Shown piece after piece: positions 33,594 through 46,500 of a stretch of 64,000 nt of DNA. The DNA is from Phoronis australis (Eukaryota; Phoronida; Phoronidae), in NCBI GenBank assembly GCA_002633005.1, contig NMRA01000032.1:1465999-1529998 (forward strand), written 5' to 3'. Position 1 is the stretch's first letter. Every line of letters begins with the position of its first letter. A program made the position numbers and the translations under genes. The notes under the pieces were generated by a model, which did no database searches, had not been told where the DNA came from, and saw nothing but the letters and a program-made list of their open reading frames with translations.

Positions 33594-36440
33594 GGAACCA
33601 AACCAGAATCGTCCCCTGAAGTAGTAATATATGATTTATCATCTCTCTGCGAAAGTTTGGTGCTGAGATCGAAGCGAACTGCAACGACCTCTGTTATTAG
33701 GAATGTTCGTCTGGCACACGAACTGACTGTGCGAATGTAACGGCGTACTTTCTTACTTGGTTACTGACAGATATTTACCAAAGAGTGATCAGTACGATAT
33801 CGAAAACGGTTAAAACTGACTTGGAACCGGGCAAACGTTTCACAATCAATCCGAGTAAGAACTCCGTGTACGATCGCATTTTTGAGCTCTGTTGTCCATT
33901 TCTATCTGTCCGCAGCCCGCTCCATTAAAATCAGTTCTCAGTCTCGGATGTTGGTTTTAAGCGATATATCTGCCTTCTGATCAGACGTCTTTCTACCATC
34001 TCATCAAATTTTTTCTCATTTGCACAAGGTTAGAGTTGTACCATGATAGACGCACATACTAAGGCTGTGTACAGTCGACGAATGCGGATACCCCATCGGG
34101 CAAAACGTTAAATCGTGAGCGGTCTAGAAAAGTCCACGATACTTATACCGCGCCAGGTTCTGATGTGAATCCTTTTATAAAAAGGCAGACAGGACTTCTC
34201 ACCAGAAGGCTGCTAAAAACAAGCTTACGTAAAATCCGTCTTACTGGTAATAGAAACATTATTTTAAAAAATGCTAACATTCTGGCTAATCACTAGCGAA
34301 TATCATGGGCGAAAAAGGCACAACTACATTGGAAGCAGGCTTCTATGATAAAAAGGCAGGTCTACCGTCTGATTTGAAGTAGAGGCGATAAGAAGGCAGA
34401 TGAGAAGAGAGATGAGCGTTCACATGCAAAATTTTTCAGATGGCGAATCAGAAAGGTGGGCAAAATTTTGATGCCTGACGAAACTTGTTAATGGCGATCG
34501 GGAGCAAGAAACTTAAATTTGATGAGGACTGGGGAGCCGGAAGTGAATGTAGATCAGGAGAGAAGCCGTCGGCCGACGCAAACGACTGCCGTATTCACGC
34601 CTGCATACGGATGTGCGTGAAGCTAGATTTGTAACTAAGAGCATGTGCCTATAATGTGAAACAATTGAACAAAACTGACGAGTAAATTTATTATATAATG
34701 AGACCAAAGCTTATCTATTCCGTTGCTAAATGGTAGACTTTGACATGTAATGCTATTAATAAATATACTAAGAACGGACAAGAAAAAACATGAAAAACAC
34801 CCTCTTTGTGACTCGTACATACAATACGCGGGATTGCTGCGTTTGCCTGTAGAACTAAGCACACGCACGCATGGGAGACACACGATTCAAATTTCATAGA
34901 ACCAGCGTATCATTTCAGGTATAGGCGCATTTACCAAAAAGGCACATATAAGGCAGAACTATTCTAAAGCGGATATTTTCGTATATCAGTGCATGGGACA
35001 TATTATACGCGGATTTACGGGACGCATACAAATTGGTCAACAAAAACAACGCGATTTTTTAGTTAGCCACTGCCAGTTGAAGTTGTGTAAGTACAATGTA
35101 TCAAATGGTGAATAGACTTGTTTATTTGTTGATAGGAAGGGGACTTAAATGACCGCAGTTCTAGAAAAAGTCAAAGAGTGCGCTGGATGTAAATAAGGAC
35201 ATATTGCAAAAATCGATTCATTTCGGAAGAAAGTGCTTCGTGATAGCCTTTTGTAAGATTGAGATACTAAAAGCACACACTGGGAAATGAAACATGCAAG
35301 GGCAATTAATTACAAAACTAAATGAGACGAGCGCATTGTAATTGGTTTTCAAATTTAATGCAACTGAAAACGAGAAACATGTGTTTTGTTCGATTAGTGT
35401 ATGTGGTTGACAGTGATATGATGTCGTGCATGAGAAATAAGGGGAAAAGTTCACTTGTAACCTATAGACGTCAATAAAGACTAAAATTCCTCGTTTATAT
35501 TCACTAGAGATGTATGCAATTCAGTATTAATGGTCCCATTACTAAAATATTCATTTTGTATTTGAAAAAAAAAACATATTGATAACTACGGAAAACCAGT
35601 CGAGGTTAAATCCGTAGCCCAGACGCGGGGGGAAATATTGTGATTTGTAGACCTTTTCTTTCGTTCCTCAACACTACGTCACCAGTTCTTCCCCCTGTTG
35701 TCGCAGTTTCTCTCCTAGTTTACCTACGTCACAAATCCACAGTTTAAAATGAAAGGATACAATTTTCATTATGCCCCGTGAGGGTTCTGCACAGGAACAA
35801 ATGTGTCTTAACTCGATCTTAGTGTCCTTCTGCTGCCACAGAAAGGAATTAATTTTGTCGTTTCAGAAGTGGAGTCAAAGAACCAGTGCATGGGCGGACA
35901 TTTAATTGCCGATGCGTGGGGGAAGTATTCGCAACCGTGGCACTCCCTGGGGCGAATACCAACTTCTATGCTTGGACGAGTTATTTATCTTATGCATTTG
36001 AAAATGTCATAAAAAATAGACAAACCAGCTCATAAATCGTTTTGTAGTTGGAAACTCATTTCATGCTTGGCTCATCGAGTATTTCTTGTCTGAGAGGAGG
36101 AATGATGACTCACTTTGAACAGCTATAGAACAGTGTGCGTCAGCGACATTACTCTTAAAACATATTCCGTGCATTCGAACTCGTGCCTTTCAACCGCTTC
36201 GATCCACAAAAGTGCATGCAAGTAACATAGCAATCCTAATCTTATCTTCTTTGCTCAGTATAAGTTTCATGGCGATCATAAAGTGAATGTTCATTTTACC
36301 CATCCTCGACTTTTCTGGTACGTTTCAAAAATAAAGATTTACCAGCTCCCGACACATTTGTTCATAAGAGACAAGGTGACGTTAGTAACGGACGACAATG
36401 AGAACATTGAGTTTCATCGGCAGTAGCTCTTAACATAGGT
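33594..36440. other. Intergenic, no gene recognised
   Basis: Short frames only. AATAAA motifs near 34758 and 35473 could serve the upstream plus-strand gene. Confidence 0.5.
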
Positions 36441-36684
36441 TAGATAAAAAAAAATAATTGCAGGCGGTCTGGTACACGTTTTACCAGACACAGGCTGCGC
36501 ATATGGGCCCATTGCACTGATCACCTGGAAATATTTTTGTGCTTTATTAATATATAGTTAAAACCGAGCTGAGGAACTAGAAACCTGACTCAAGGGTCTA
36601 GCAGTGTAGCCCAGTGGGACTCGAACCCACGACCTCGAGTAAAGAAGGCGGACACCTATCACACTAGGCCCACACTACCTCCTC
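36441..36684 (-). mobile_element. tRNA-derived SINE with 10 bp target duplication
   Basis: TAACATAGGT occurs immediately before and after (36431-36440, 36685-36694). The right end, on the minus strand, is a tRNA-like head at 36603-36675 with box B GGGTTCGAGTCCC and a box A-like GGCCTAGTG. The far end has an A-rich stretch on plus, so the tail is T-rich when read from the head, unusual for a poly-A SINE. No coding capacity. Confidence 0.82.
36603..36675 (-). repeat. tRNA-like head of the SINE (Pol III promoter)
   Basis: 73 nt able to form most of a cloverleaf: acceptor GTGTGGG with GCTACAC (one mismatch, one wobble), and T arm GTGGG-TTCGAGT-CCCAC perfectly paired. The anticodon arm is poor and it sits inside a SINE, so it is not called as a functional tRNA. 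Confidence 0.65.
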
Positions 36685-36694
36685 TAACATAGGT

Positions 36695-37613
36695 CAAAGG
36701 CCAGTAAAAGATCACGACCTCCTTACATGACATTTTTTATTCCACTATAAGATCATATTTCATTTAGTGTGAACTGGATATTACAAAATAATCCTCTTAT
36801 TAGCAAAGTTTAATTGGTACACTCACAGTGGAAAAATTTGCGGCTCACAGCAGCTACACTACTCTTTCCCAGGCGAGCTACTAGTGTGCTGTACATGTGG
36901 CCCGGTTAAATAGGTAGTTCTTCGCATCCAGTTTCTGTAATTAGACGATTGGAACACCCTCACCACTAGCAACGTGCGACCACTCGATGAAAAAAAAAAC
37001 TCGTTTGCTGCCTCTTTTACTGAACGACTTCTACGAGGCACTGTTATTTTTATAACCGTTCTTTATTGTACATCTGAACAAATTACCTGAGCGCACCTTG
37101 AATCGGATTAGCGTCGAGCATACTGACGTCACGCGAGACATTTGAAAAAATCTAAATTCTGTCTACCTTAATCGTAATCGCCCCCGGTTTCCGAAAAAAA
37201 TTCGGGCAACACGACAAACCAAATAGTGCTATTTCCGAGTTAACTTCAGAAATTAAAGACAAAGACTCTTCATTTATAACAAGTCTAATCCACGAGCTTA
37301 GTTTGTACTGCGCGCAGAAACATGTTTCGGAGTAATGTCGAATGTTTACGTCGTCATGTTTCGCCAAGATATGACCAACAGTATCAAGTGTTATCGAGGT
37401 TACCGGATATTGTTTTGAACGCATGAGTATCATGTCATTGTAAATTAGCGTGCAGTATTAACAGTAGTGATATAATATCTGTCTTGTCGGTGTTTACCGT
37501 TGAAATAAATCGGAAACTAGGTGGAATAGTGTATTTACAAATGGACTTAAAAGCCGCCGCAACTGTTACAGGTAGCAGCATTTATTTCACTGGTTGAACG
37601 AAACGGAAGCATC
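36695..37613. other. 5' flank of the GPCR gene
   Basis: No gene recognised. The receptor promoter is expected in the right part of this interval. Confidence 0.4.
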
Positions 37614-38816
37614 ATGCAGTCTAGCGCAAACGGAACGTTCAACCTTTCTGCAGTGGAAATCAACCTCACTCGGTCGCGTGCCAGCGATTTTCCCGAATCT
37701 CTCGCAACGTGGAATCTGATACAAAACATCGCTTTCTTCACCTCCTTCGTAATTCACGGCTGCTCAATCCTGCTCAATTCTTCAACCTTGTTGATACTCG
37801 CGGGACTTCGACATCATCTTTCTCCATCGCTGTATCTCATTGTTCACTTGAGTATATCTGATCTCGTTACTTCCGTCACTGGCCTACTATACGTGGTATT
37901 GTCGTTTTTAGTTCAGATGAAAACAGAGCTGTCGGACCAACTTCGCGTAAGGCAGTCGATGATGCAATTTCAGTGCGGACTGTATTACGTGGGTCACGTG
38001 TGGGATGCCGCCACGTATGCCAACCTCTTTACGCTTATTCTGTTAGCTGTGGATCACTGGGTGGCGATACACAAGCCACTGAGATACCAAACCATTGTCA
38101 CCAAGCGTCGACTCTACGTGTCCACGATTATTATGTGGTGTACAGCAGGTCTAATGGGATTCATGTCGGAATTTTTCATTGTCTCGTCAGACATGGAAAG
38201 CAAAGGATATTTCTATAGCAAAACGTCTCCACTGACGTACGAATGCTTTCGACTACTGTCTTACATATATTACACGTATTACAGCGAAAGAAATGGTACA
38301 CCAGACAAGGTAGTTTTATTCGCTTCCTCCTGTTCCGTTATAGGGATAGCGCTAATTTTGATTGTATATGTTTACGTCAGCATTTACATTGTTGTGAGGA
38401 ACCTGATGCCTGTCCATGCACACGGATCGAATTGGAAAACAGAGGGAGCGAAAAGACCTTCAAATCGAAAGGCCATTGTAACCACCCTTGCATTGCAAGT
38501 GGCATTTCTGCTGGGATATGCACCTTACTTCGTATACCAGATTATCGAAACATTCTTGGACGTTCCAACGCTATTTCCAAACGACGTTGCCCGCGCAGTG
38601 TTCGGCATTTTCACAATAACTATGGTCAGCGTTTGTTCCTTATTGGACCCAATAATTTACGCAAGTCGCATGAGTGACGTGCGGCGGGTTATCTCGAGAG
38701 TAGCCAATAGAATCAAATGTTGTAAGATCAAGCGAAGGAGCGACAGTAGTTACGACGTCAGTTCAGACTCTGTTTCGAGCAAGACCCACAAAAGCACTTT
38801 TGTGGCTAAACTATGA
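37614..38816 (+). CDS. Intronless orphan class A (rhodopsin-like) GPCR
   Basis: 400 aa, seven predicted membrane helices in a single exon. The N-terminus has N-glycosylation sites at N6, N10 and N17. TM1 (about 36-64) keeps N55; TM2 (72-96) keeps D83 in ISDLV; C121 at the top of TM3 can pair with C211 in loop 2. The DRY motif is DHW (147-149), followed by VAIHKPLRY, which is typical of class A. TM4 has W175. TM6 has GYAP (301-304) instead of CWxP, and TM7 has DPIIY (345-349) instead of NPxxY, as in several peptide and lipid receptors. Cys 369-370 could be palmitoylated; the tail is Ser-rich. The ligand cannot be inferred; a lineage-specific orphan is most likely. The first ATG gives a full-length receptor. 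Confidence 0.95.
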   Translation: MQSSANGTFNLSAVEINLTRSRASDFPESLATWNLIQNIAFFTSFVIHGCSILLNSSTLLILAGLRHHLSPSLYLIVHLSISDLVTSVTGLLYVVLSFLVQMKTELSDQLRVRQSMMQFQCGLYYVGHVWDAATYANLFTLILLAVDHWVAIHKPLRYQTIVTKRRLYVSTIIMWCTAGLMGFMSEFFIVSSDMESKGYFYSKTSPLTYECFRLLSYIYYTYYSERNGTPDKVVLFASSCSVIGIALILIVYVYVSIYIVVRNLMPVHAHGSNWKTEGAKRPSNRKAIVTTLALQVAFLLGYAPYFVYQIIETFLDVPTLFPNDVARAVFGIFTITMVSVCSLLDPIIYASRMSDVRRVISRVANRIKCCKIKRRSDSSYDVSSDSVSSKTHKSTFVAKL

Positions 38817-40241
38817 TCACCGGCTATTCAAACAGCACTTTGGATTTAGAACCTATAAACGTCCGCATTTGTGTATATATGAACGCGAGATGCGTATTCT
38901 TTTGAATTGTGTCTACTCGTAGTAAGTGTTCCTGTGAATGCGCATATGGAGAATGGAGAAGTGCGCGTTGCCACAGAACAACAGGTGGCAGGTAACGATC
39001 GTTCTGGTCACGTGGTCGTCACCACAATCGGTCATAGTCGAAGTGGTAAACAAGCTAGGAGAAATCCAGTGCCAGTTAATTATTATTTTTCTGTATTCTA
39101 CAATTTACGGGTATATGTATATCTATGAACTTTTGGCCCTGATTATAAGCCGTTGTTTTGAAGTGTGTGTTTATGTTCGACATATGTGCCCAATAACAAT
39201 GTTTTGGTCATTCAGTGTATATGATTTCTCGAGAGAGCACTTTTCTGAATATTCATAATGTCTTGCTTAAGTGACAAGGTAAGATTAATTGTTTGGCGCG
39301 TGTATCATCAATTTGCACGCAACAAGAAATGAAGAATTTTAGTGAATACTTTTTACTATTATATGCGGGTTTGTGGATTATGCTAAAGAGTCATTCGTAC
39401 ATAAACATGGATTCTTGATTATTTTGGAATTTTATTTATTACGAAGCATCTATTTTCTGGCCACGTATACGAACGCAATGTCAAACTAAAACATAATTGC
39501 CCCTTAATTGAGCAATGTTAATCGCTGATGTAGTTTTCAGCAACAGGTCACTAGCAGTTAATAGGATATTTATCAGACGACGGAAAGGACGCCTGAATCT
39601 GCCGGCACGAGAGGAGCCGCCTAGAACACAGGCGCAATATTGTAAGGCTGTGAGAATATTAATTGAAAAACATTCCTGTATTTCCAAGTGGAAGTTATTT
39701 GCTGTAGACAAGAAACCGGTTATTTTGCAAAAGCAGCTGTTTTTATCACATGGAATCACCTTGGTCAGGGCGGACTCTAGAATTGTTTGTATAGAGTTTC
39801 ATTTCTAATCGGTGTTGTATTTAGTTTCTTTTTTTTCTATCTGTATCTCAGATCCTTCCTGTATATAGTGCCGGTATAGTAATAAAAGGAATTTCCAATC
39901 AAATGCACATATGTTTACTCTTTATCAAATGTTACTCCTAATCTGAACACAGGCCAGTCATTATATAGCTTACAATTGATTGCAATTTCCTTTAAAACAC
40001 AATAGTTATAATCGGAAAGTCAAATATATTACTACATCGTTAACGTCGTTAAACATGGGCTATTAAAACGGCTAATGTTAGTTCAGTATTTGGGCCGCCG
40101 GTCCGTATACACATGCAGTTAACTCCTTGCAATGACGCTTATGAAACGAGGCAATAATAATTTACGACAAATAAAACTACTGGCATAGCTATCATTAAAA
40201 ACGTATCGTTTGCATTTACTTTTTAACGTTTGTGTAGCAAA
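38817..40241. other. GPCR 3' UTR and downstream flank
   Basis: AATAAA at 39881-39886 is a candidate polyadenylation signal about 1.06 kb after the stop. The 97-codon frame at 39515-39808 just before it is not recognised. Confidence 0.45.
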
Positions 40242-41280
40242 TTCAAGGTACCTAAACTACGCGGTTAACGGACTGCTAAACACGGTGTCGGACGCAAAAA
40301 CACGACTCATTAACTTGCACACACCGTTCACTGACTCACAGACACGGGATCGGACTGACAAAGGCCGATTCACTCACCCAAAATACACGTTCACGGTCTC
40401 ACATTCAAGTTGAAACACGGCACACGGACCGCCAAACACGGCTTATGGATAAAATGTAGAAATCGGCTTCAACAGCTGTGTGCGAGATTAAATATAATTT
40501 TGAACATAATTTGTCTGCAATGCTATGTAATTGTTGTGAACTAAAAACAATAAACAATATTTTATTTAAATTGCTTATTTGAACTACAACTTATTGGCGT
40601 CTAAAATCTTTTTGTATCACCAATTCTCAATTTTGCTTTCTTCTCAAAGTGACGTGGACCATTCAAACTCCGTAAAAAGACCCTCTGTTTCATTTCCCTT
40701 TCTGCGTAGTAATCACCGTGTGACTATTTCGCGCTATTTACCCCAGAAGCCGATGAGTCCGTGACCATACATTCGGCATGCTTTATTGGACAATAGATTA
40801 TAATCTCATGGGCGCACCCAGGGGTGCATCCCAATTTGGCGAATTGGGCAAAAAAAGTCGGCCTCAGTGAAACAAAAAGTCCGAGTAAACGAGACAAAAG
40901 TCCACAAAATCCCACAAGAAGTCGGCGCAAATGCACAATTCGTGGGGCTGAACCAAATGGCTCCGTTTTTATTTTTTTATTTTATTTTTTTAGTCTTCGT
41001 TGATTTCTTTCAATAAAAAGTCGGCACACCGAAAATTTCGAGCCCCCATGCTTTAGGCTGAGTACGCGCATGAATCTGTGAATCTGTGATTGGAGTGAAG
41101 ACCGTGTTTGGCGGTGCGTGTGAGTCCGTGACCATGTATTTTGGGTGAATGAATCGTATTTTTTGAGTCCGATAACGTGTATGTGAGTCAGTGTACGGTG
41201 TTTACAGGTACGTGAGTCGTGTTTTTGAGTCCGACATCGTGTTTAGCATTCCGTTAACCGTGTAGTTTAGGTATCTTGAA
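40242..41280. mobile_element. 1.04 kb foldback element with about 190 bp arms
   Basis: The left end TTCAAGGTACCTAAACTAC and right end GTAGTTTAGGTATCTTGAA are inverted. Complementarity continues through GCTAAACAC, GTCGGACNCAAAAACACGAC, CACTGACTCAC, CACCCAAAATACA and ACCGCCAAACACGG. The arms are built from repeated ACGGACTCAC-like motifs. It is non-coding and contains a second element (40807-41072). Confidence 0.85.
40807..41072. mobile_element. Nested TIR element with 5 bp target duplication
   Basis: Begins CATGGGCGCACCCAGG and ends GGCTGAGTACGCGCATG, imperfect inverted repeats. AATCT flanks both ends (40802-40806, 41073-41077). Homologous to 51145-51366. It lies inside the foldback element 40242-41280, so it inserted later. 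The ends resemble the CAGGGGCGGATCCAGG family, which also makes 5 bp duplications. Confidence 0.85.
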
Positions 41281-42700
41281 ACTCCAATTTAACACAACGC
41301 TTTTTCATCTGCCCATTCTGAGCTTCCCCATTGCAGATATCTCCTATAACATGTCTTGAGAATGATGTTGTATGCCGTAAGTTGCTAGAAGCATTGATCA
41401 TTTAAATTTGAGAGCTCGGGCCAGAGCTACCAAGACATGAGAAACTGAGAACGCACGCATGCACAGGCTCTTCATCGATAGAGGTCTCTGCAAGTTTGTA
41501 TCTCAAACTTTTCTGTACGTGTTCGCGCCAGGTGTTTTATAATACACTCGGATCTTCTCTGACAATGACCGATGAGACTGGTCAAAGATCTAGGAATAAA
41601 TGTAAATTGTGCGCCCATATGTAGGTCTGCATGTTCTCACCATGTTTTCTGGAACTCGTGGGACTGAGAAAGCTAGAATCGGCAGAACACAGCCAGCTCG
41701 TGGATTTACTTAGTTCTGGAAATGTCCACAGACATACAAGGAGTTATGTTGGTTATTGCTTATTACACGTTTTCGTCGCAGTAAAATTGATTTATTTTAT
41801 AGATTTGAATTTGGCATTTTTGCTTAACACCCTTATGCGTGTCTTTGCTAAAATTGAAAGTTACCTCATCGGTCTTAGACCTTGTGAGATGTAGAAGTCA
41901 AATACTGCGGGCCGGGAAGACACGGACAATTTCATCCGCACTTAAAGGAATGGCTTTTAATCATAAACAAAACCAATGTGGAAGCCACTCATGATCTGGT
42001 GTTTAAAAATTCAGCTTACCGGAGAGGCCCATTTGCTCTTCTTAAGCAGGGTATCACGTTTAAGAGCACCGATGCCTCTGTGTCTGCGGTTATGTCACGC
42101 TTTGCTGCGATTTTTTCTCGAACAGTTAGTGTTGTGGTCAGAGTAAAAAGGAATGCCATGTATGTTAATGACAGTTGAAATCCATTCAGTGCCGTAAAGA
42201 CGGTTTGCATATTTGGACAGGGAAATCCCACAATGTCTATGCATCCACTTATCTAAATTTCCAATCTTGAATAAAAATTAGAAAATATTGCCGCTTCATC
42301 AGTTACTGACAGACTGCTCTCCGGCTCAGTTTTGTTCCTGTAGTTTATAATTACCTTTATCGTTAAGCCGCATCTCTGCTAATGTTCTTGTTTGTAACCC
42401 CTAAACTTTTTACTTTTTCATCCAGCGATACCGGCGGCGGGGACGGGCCATTGAACCACGCTCGAACTGTGGTTAAAACACGCCGAGTAGTCACGCCGGT
42501 TGAACAGAAATAGCCACAGTGTGTAATGTATGCTGCTATTCTGATATATTTTTATATTATGCGCTGATATATTTTAAATTGCTTGCTTATTTCAAACTCC
42601 ACTTTGGCTCGATATCAAAGGCGGAATTCCCTTTTGACCTACTTAACTATAATTATGACGTCAAATGCGGAAAGGAATTCCTTCTCGCTACGTGACTTGT
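41281..42700. other. Intergenic, no gene recognised
   Basis: Short frames without similarity. The right side leads into the 5' region of the NMES1-like gene. Confidence 0.45.
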
Positions 42701-43518
42701 GGCACGAAAGCAAGTCGTCACTCACCACGCACGAGTCAGAACAGGTCACGTAGTCATTTTAGTTTCGCCAACTGTGCTGGAAAGTTGTAGAAAGAAGGTG
42801 AGTCTATTTTATAAAAACATGAATGAAAATATTATCAGTCTGTCTTCTTAATAAGCATGTATGAAGTGCGAGGTGAGGTTTTGTTGAGCCATTTGTCAAA
42901 GTTGAAGTTTTTTTGACGTGTTCGCATTTTCGGAAGCGTTGTAAATGTGAAACTGCTGTTGAAGCTAGTTTCTTTTTGTCTCTGTGACGTTTGACATTGT
43001 GTTCTGAACTATATAGAACGTGACGAGTGACGTAATTTGTGTGTCAACCTTCTATTCTCCGAGTTGAGAGATTATTTTACCGACCGCCACTATGACTATC
43101 CGATAAACGCAACACTGTTCTATACAATAGGGACTCGAGGCTTGAAAAAATGTGTATGTAACGTAACACGGAGTTTAATCTCTGTACTCGAAATTCGCCT
43201 CGAAAATGGCCCCCGGTTTGACTTTTTTTCAGTCAATACTGAGTATAAGCATTCGCAAGTATCTATATGACAAGATTGGCATGGCATGCTTCGAGTTAAC
43301 TTAGAAATTTGAACTCATCACGCGGCGTGATTGGTTATAGGCTAAGTTTCAACTTCGAGTCTTCGAGTTCAGATATTAGATCCTGGGGCCAGACTTCTTT
43401 GTCGTTTTGTTTTTTCTGGCTCCACAAATTCGTATATAAAACCATGAATAATAATCAAATGTTAGCGACTATTTTACCAGTAGTATCTTTACCGCGGTAA
43501 ACAGGAAGGTGGGCGACA

Positions 43519-43537
43519 ATGGATGCGTACAAGACTG
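43519..43537 (+). CDS. C15orf48: NMES1-like gene, first coding exon (end)
   Basis: The exon spans 43505-43537 with acceptor GTAAACAG and donor GTAGGC; the CDS starts at its ATG (MDAYKT). If translation starts at one of the Met codons in the next exon, this piece is 5' UTR. Confidence 0.6.
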
Positions 43538-46500
43538 GTAGGCTAATCTTCATCAGTTGACTTTATGCACATTTTATTTGTTTAACTCACTACTACATTG
43601 CAGTGATGTATCCCCCATTTTTCTTTTAAGGCAAATCCTCGGAAGAAAAAATGTCTGAATCTATGAAAGTGAAAACTTTTGGTTTTGGTCTCCGTGCATT
43701 CAAAAGATATCCAGAGGTAAGACAAAGCATGTCTGAAGTGCAGAGTTGATATGAGTTCTTCATGAAACCCCAATAACGTGAAATATGTTTTGCCGACCTT
43801 TAGAGTCGAATTAAAAGTAAAAATCTTTATTCATTTGATTGTTTCGGCGACGTTTTAATATTAGGCTACAAGAAAGCATGCCTACGATATCCTGGCAGGC
43901 GCTAAGCCTTGTGGTGAAATGCATAGAAAAATTTGTCAACTTTTCACTCGGTTTCTGATGATTGATGGTGGATTTTATATCTGTCGCTTAGCAGTCTTTT
44001 CTTGACACCATTTGCCGAATGACGTCAGTGTAGTACACTCCTTTGTGGAGTTCGGTTTCCCACAAGAGCTTATTTTTATACTAAAGTATATTGCATCTGC
44101 TATTCATGTCATCGGTGGCGAATATTCAGATTTTGAATTTGTTATCGATATATGTGCGTTAAGAAAAAATGCTTGCTTATTTACTTGCCTAGCTATGTAT
44201 GTATGTATTATTAGTGTTTTTGTATTGTTTGTATAATTTTGTTGCCCAGATATAGATTTCTGGGCAATAATGTTCTCTTACTGTATCTTACCTTTACATG
44301 AAATAAAAAAGTCACAAAACCCAACCTCTAGGTAGAGCCGCTGTGAGTTGCTTTCATATCCTTGTTCAAAAGCTTCCAATTTTCCAAGAATGTGAAGAAC
44401 TTGTTAAAAACTAATTATAGCACTCCTACGCCCCCACCCACCTCCGCATAAAAAGGCGGTTGGTTGCTCATCGATTAACTTACAACCACTTGGAGAATTT
44501 TGTTGACCTGACAAGTCTGTAGAGCATGTAAAACATCTCACTTAACACCAGTCATGAAATGGTAAACCTATCAACATTTATAGGTCAACTTATCATGTTG
44601 CTGTGTGATTAACCTATATTTTGACGGGTGTCTCGTGATAACTTAGTAAATCAAACGTACCCTGGATTTGTCCTGAAATGACACCTCATCCAGCCTACCT
44701 GGACACTCGCGATCACTTCATGCTCGTATTTTTTAGCATACTGTCTGTCTTCATTCTCATTTTTTCAGTAAAAACTCAGAAACATGATGTGCCACGTGTT
44801 CCGTTTTCCACGAAAAGGATTTTTATTGTATGCCGTTTTCCGTTTTCAGTCCATCTATCCATTTACTGTTTATCGAGTATCTATCGCCTATGATCTAACA
44901 CATAAATTTCCTCCGTGACCTTTGCTGAAGCTATGTATCAAATTACTGTGATGTTCATTTACTACCTAAGCCAACCCGGCGTATGTTTCGCCAAGAGTTA
45001 TCAGTGATAATTTCCGTTTATGCTGCGGAATCATTAGTCGTAATTTGATGGTATTATTTGAACAAATTCCATCCAAATAACATTTTTATGTGTAGCTCTA
45101 TTTGGATTTGCACGCAATCAGAGCCTTTTGACAGATAGCGAAAATCGATGCGTGTGCATCCTAGAGCATATAGATTTGTTCTGATCCAGAATTTAGAATC
45201 TCTCACGCAAGCAGGCGCGGAACGCCTGCTCGGCATGCCAGCAGTTGATATAGGTCAGATGCTACATGTTTACACGTCATTGTGATAAACTGGCCATCTT
45301 TTATAATCTGCTTGAAATACTACTAAAATTAAGTGATCTCTACAGAACTGACTTCGGTCGCTGGTTATGGTGCTCGGCATGACGCCATCCCACGGTGCAT
45401 TGTATAATGAAGTCTCTGATCGCCAATCCGCGTAAAGAGGTCCCTCTATATGACCGCCCGGTCAAGTGGCTTGCCCAAAAACCAGTTCACGGGGAACTCA
45501 ACAAAGTAATGATGTGTGCACATTTGAAATGCGACCGAAATCGTATGTTTTTAAGGAAATACTGTATTCTTAATATTTCACATATAGGCACGTGACTTTA
45601 AGATTCGCTTATGCGGGTGCACGTGGCCATCCCCTGCGTACTGCGTGCATGTCTGCTTGCTCGTCAATCTGTTGTTCTGTCTGCTTCAGATAATACCGTT
45701 GAGCAGTTTCGTTGGTATTGCCGTGGTGGGCTGCGTCGGATACATGGGCTACGCACTCTACACCAAGCCAGATCTTCAGTTGAGCAAGTCGAAACCGCTC
45801 AGGTTCGAAAACGTCGCACCAGAGCAAAGCACCAAGGTGAGGTGCCTGCGAAGTTTAGAATGTCCATTTGTTGTTTGGGCATTGTTCTATGTAGCGGAGG
45901 AACTTCTGAAAACAAGCTCTATAGCCCGTTTACAGAGTGTCAATTTTTGCACATATGTGCCAAGACCCATTGCCAGCTGCGGATCTAAGCTGATATCGCA
46001 AGGGGTGGGGTACAACCATTGCTTGTCTTTTTTATTCTTACACTGTCGATATTTGGGAAACGGCATGAGCACAAACCATTAACAATGTAACCATACAGGT
46101 TTAAGTACGTGTGCGGCCGTTTTTCCTAGAAAGTTCCAGTATTGGTTATAATTTTATGCAAGTGATGTTTCCATGAAAATCTCGCGTTGCTTTTTTTTAC
46201 TTTGCCTATGGCCATCATTAGGTGATTGTGTCAGCGTGGGTTATGTCATTTATTGATTGCAGAGTACTGGTACGATTTTCATAATCCGTTTTATTACTAC
46301 CTGTGAAAGCTCATATCAAACAGTTCACCAGTTTCTCCGGTTAGTTTGCAAATTTGCATTAACTTTATTTACAACAAGAATTCATGAAAGGACAGTAAAC
46401 CCGCGGCTTCTGTCAGCTTAGGCCATTCACTGCTATAAATTGGTCTCATTAGATTAGAATTTCTAGCCTTCCTACTAATCAATAAATTATTTCTTCAGCC

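Noticed and set aside
39515-39808. 97-codon frame before a polyadenylation signal downstream of the GPCR
   Set aside because: Not recognised and inside the likely 3' UTR.
45609-45988. Overlapping frames on both strands over the NMES1 exon
   Set aside because: Shadows of the real exon 45690-45836 and its read-through into introns.
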